NCBI RefSeq assembly: GCF_003201205.1
Contig: NZ_QICN01000007.1
Location: 62,001 to 126,000 of the forward strand
Direction of reading: 5' to 3'
From: Sinimarinibacterium flocculans
GTDB taxonomy: Bacteria; Pseudomonadota; Gammaproteobacteria; Nevskiales; Nevskiaceae
Length of the DNA: 64,000 bases
Below, piece by piece: positions 62,574-64,000 of the stretch (the first letter of the stretch is position 1; every line of letters begins with the position of its first letter). Under the pieces are notes generated by a model that made no database searches, was not told the origin of the DNA, and was given only the letters and a program-made list of their open reading frames with translations. The translations under genes were made by a program, and so were the position numbers.

Positions 62574-62789
62574 ATGCCTTCTGTCCGCGTTCGCGAGAAC
62601 GAGCCTTTCGAAGTGGCCGTGCGCCGTTTCAAGCGCACCTGCGAAAAGGCCGGCGTCCTGACCGACCTGCGCAAGCACGAGTACTACGAGAAGCCGAGCC
62701 AGGAGCGCAAGCGCAAGCGCGCTGCCGCGGTCAAGCGCCAGGCAAAGAAGGTCCAGCGCGAATCGAACCGGCGGATTCGCCTGTTCTGA
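62574..62789 (+). CDS. rpsU: 30S ribosomal protein S21
   Basis: A 71-residue S21, identical in length to E. coli. It has [40 protein letters not shown] and the very basic tail [19 protein letters not shown]. It heads the macromolecular synthesis region with yqeY and dnaG. A terminator separates it from yqeY. Confidence 0.98.
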   Translation: MPSVRVRENEPFEVAVRRFKRTCEKAGVLTDLRKHEYYEKPSQERKRKRAAAVKRQAKKVQRESNRRIRLF

Positions 62790-62843
62790 TCGGCGTCCTG
62801 CCCCGTTGCGGCCACCGGCCGCGACGGTTCAGACAAGAACAAC

Positions 62844-62871
62844 ACGCGGCTTCGGGCCGCGTTTTGTGTTT
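62844..62871 (+). terminator. Terminator after rpsU
   Basis: ACGCGGC (62844-62850) pairs with GCCGCGT (62856-62862) around TTCGG, followed by TTTTGTGTTT. It should attenuate transcription between rpsU and yqeY/dnaG, as in the E. coli rpsU-dnaG operon. Confidence 0.85.
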
Positions 62872-62885
62872 GTGGAGATAAAGCG

Positions 62886-63332
62886 ATGAGCGACCTCAAG
62901 ACCCGCATCACCGAAGACGTGAAGACCGCGATGCGCGCCGGCGACAAGCCGCGCCTGTCGGTCCTGCGCATGCTGCAGGCCGAGCTCAAGCAGCGCGAGG
63001 TCGTCGATGCCGTCGAGCTGACCGAGGCCGTGATCCACGCGGCCGTCGAGAAGATGGTCAAGCAGCGTCGTGACTCGGAGTCGCAGTTCCGCAACGCCAA
63101 TCGCACCGATCTCGCCGACAAGGAAGCCGCCGAGATCGCCGTACTGCTCGACTACCTGCCGCAACAGCTCAGCGAAACCGAGGTCGCCGCGCTGATCGAC
63201 CAGGCCATTGCCGAGACCGGCGCCGCGGGCGGCAAGGACATGGGCAAGGTCATGGGCTGGATCAAGCCCAAGGCCCAGGGTCGCACCGACATGGGCAAGC
63301 TGTCGGGCCTGATCAAAGCGAAACTCGGGTAG
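62886..63332 (+). CDS. yqeY: GatB/YqeY-domain protein
   Basis: A 148-residue helical protein of the GatB/YqeY family, related to the tail domain of the amidotransferase GatB. Characteristic parts are SDLKTRITEDVKTAMRAGDK, VEKMVKQRRDSESQFRNANR, EIAVLLDYLPQQLSE and MGKVMGWIKPKAQGRTDMGK. It probably binds tRNA. It sits between rpsU and dnaG as in many gammaproteobacteria. Confidence 0.95.
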   Translation: MSDLKTRITEDVKTAMRAGDKPRLSVLRMLQAELKQREVVDAVELTEAVIHAAVEKMVKQRRDSESQFRNANRTDLADKEAAEIAVLLDYLPQQLSETEVAALIDQAIAETGAAGGKDMGKVMGWIKPKAQGRTDMGKLSGLIKAKLG

Positions 63333-63358
63333 ATTGGGGCTCCGCTTGTTTTGAAAGT

Positions 63359-63395
63359 CGCCGCCATGGATGGCGGCGGCTTGTCAGGACGACAA
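63359..63395 (+). promoter_or_regulatory. dnaG: Double GGA-loop hairpin that sequesters the dnaG ribosome binding site
   Basis: CGCCGCC-ATGGAT-GGCGGCG (63359-63378), GC, then TTGTC-AGGAC-GACAA (63381-63395), directly followed by the dnaG ATG. The AGGA that serves as the Shine-Dalgarno is the loop of the second hairpin. The same two-hairpin arrangement occurs at 34187-34225. This is the layout used by CsrA/RsmA-type repressors, although no direct evidence for one exists here. Confidence 0.65.
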
Positions 63396-64000
63396 ATGTC
63401 CCGCATCCCCGACGCCTTCATCCACGACCTGCTCGCACGCACCGATATCGTCGAGCTGATCGGCGCGCGCATCGAGCTCAAGCGCGCCGGACGCGAGTTG
63501 CGCGGCCTGTCGCCGTTCACCAACGAGAAGACCCCCTCGTTCTACGTGAACCCGAACAAGCAGATGTTCTTCGACTTCAGCTCGGGCAAGAACGGCAACG
63601 CCATCGGCTTTCTAATGGAGTACGACCGCCTGAGTTTCGTCGAGGCGGTCGAGGATCTGGCGCAGCGCGCCGGCATCGAGGTGCCGCGCGAAGGCGGACA
63701 GGACGCCCGCGTGGTGATGGACGGACCGCTCGACGCACTCGCCGCCGCGCAGCGCTTCTTCCGCGAGCGCCTGCGCGAGGCGCCGCAGGCGATCGAGTAC
63801 CTCAAGAAACGTGGCGTCTCCGGCGACACGGCCAAGCACTTCGGCATCGGCTTCGCGCCCGACGGCTGGGACCACCTCACCCGCTTTCTCAAGGACACGC
63901 GCCACGCGATCGACGCCGGCCTGCTGATCGAGAAGGAGCAGGGAGGCGCCTACGACCGCTTTCGCAACCGCGTCACCTTCCCGATCCGCGATACCCGCGG
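63396..64000 (+). CDS. dnaG: DNA primase, N-terminal part, with zinc ligands replaced
   Basis: The first 201 residues of DnaG; the gene runs past the window. It begins MSRIPDAFIHDLLARTDIVE and includes GRELRGLSPFTNEKTPSFYV and NKQMFFDFSSGKNGNAIGFL. In canonical DnaG four ligands bind zinc (C40, H43, C61, C64 in E. coli). Here the aligned residues are Ser39, Thr42, Asp60 and Ser63, so the zinc site is gone although surrounding residues are conserved. The RNA polymerase core domain starts at about residue 120 (HFGIGFAPDGWDHL). Confidence 0.95.
   Translation, partial: MSRIPDAFIHDLLARTDIVELIGARIELKRAGRELRGLSPFTNEKTPSFYVNPNKQMFFDFSSGKNGNAIGFLMEYDRLSFVEAVEDLAQRAGIEVPREGGQDARVVMDGPLDALAAAQRFFRERLREAPQAIEYLKKRGVSGDTAKHFGIGFAPDGWDHLTRFLKDTRHAIDAGLLIEKEQGGAYDRFRNRVTFPIRDTR

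Overview
The window is a high-GC chromosomal segment with dense gene packing, ATGA/GTGA start-stop overlaps and many housekeeping genes. Gene content (NuoA/B/C, type I GlnA with NtrBC, BipA, PurT, two-subunit GlyQ/GlyS, the rpsU-yqeY-dnaG macromolecular synthesis region, EAL and GGDEF proteins) points to a gammaproteobacterium, perhaps near Nevskiales/Xanthomonadales. That placement is inference; no rRNA is present. There is no phage, integron, CRISPR array or intact insertion sequence.

Layout. 1-1221 (minus): start of a nuo operon. 1439-8809 (plus): a divergent nine-gene Mrp-type cation/proton antiporter operon with a fused MrpA-tail/MrpB gene and three MrpD-like subunits but no full MrpA. 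8859-9535: a VapBC module. 9553-15321: rimK, a 133-bp MITE-like element, a DUF962 protein, mnmG, a possible sRNA, a YgjP-type metallopeptidase, DnaA boxes and an orphan parB. 15423-24172: folE, an acyl-ACP desaturase behind a FadR-like site, acyP, a MATE pump, HigBA, an MFS pump with a probable CTG start, a membrane desaturase and prfC. 24261-25334: a lipoprotein esterase gene broken by one in-frame TGA.

25345-29218 (minus) is the most interesting block: a DoxX protein (HvfX-like), a signal-peptide-bearing precursor with EGKCG repeats (HvfA-like), a DUF692/MNIO oxidase (HvfB), a DUF2063 partner (HvfC) and a trailing unknown lipoprotein. This is an Hvf/bufferin-type RiPP cluster, a class linked to copper binding.

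29324-44494: an EAL phosphodiesterase, a CAU-anticodon tRNA, typA, phoD, purT, pyk, glpQ, a CnoX-like thioredoxin, small membrane proteins, an XRE regulator and a MAPEG protein. 44513-49736: nitrogen control (ntrBC and glnA, the latter behind a sigma-54-like promoter with an NtrC-like site) with tandem copies of the ntrC 3' end. 49807-59080: carbonic anhydrase, then glyQ and glyS separated by a GST, a PhoX-like protein, ohr and katG. 59217-64000: folB, tsaD, an MHYT-PAS-GGDEF protein, rpsU, yqeY and the start of a dnaG whose four zinc ligands are all replaced.

A theme that crosses these regions is a family of intergenic hairpins with GGA loops (AUGGAY or AGGAY). Two copies share a bipartite layout, one directly abutting the dnaG start codon. 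Two others share a longer layout downstream of ntrC and folB.
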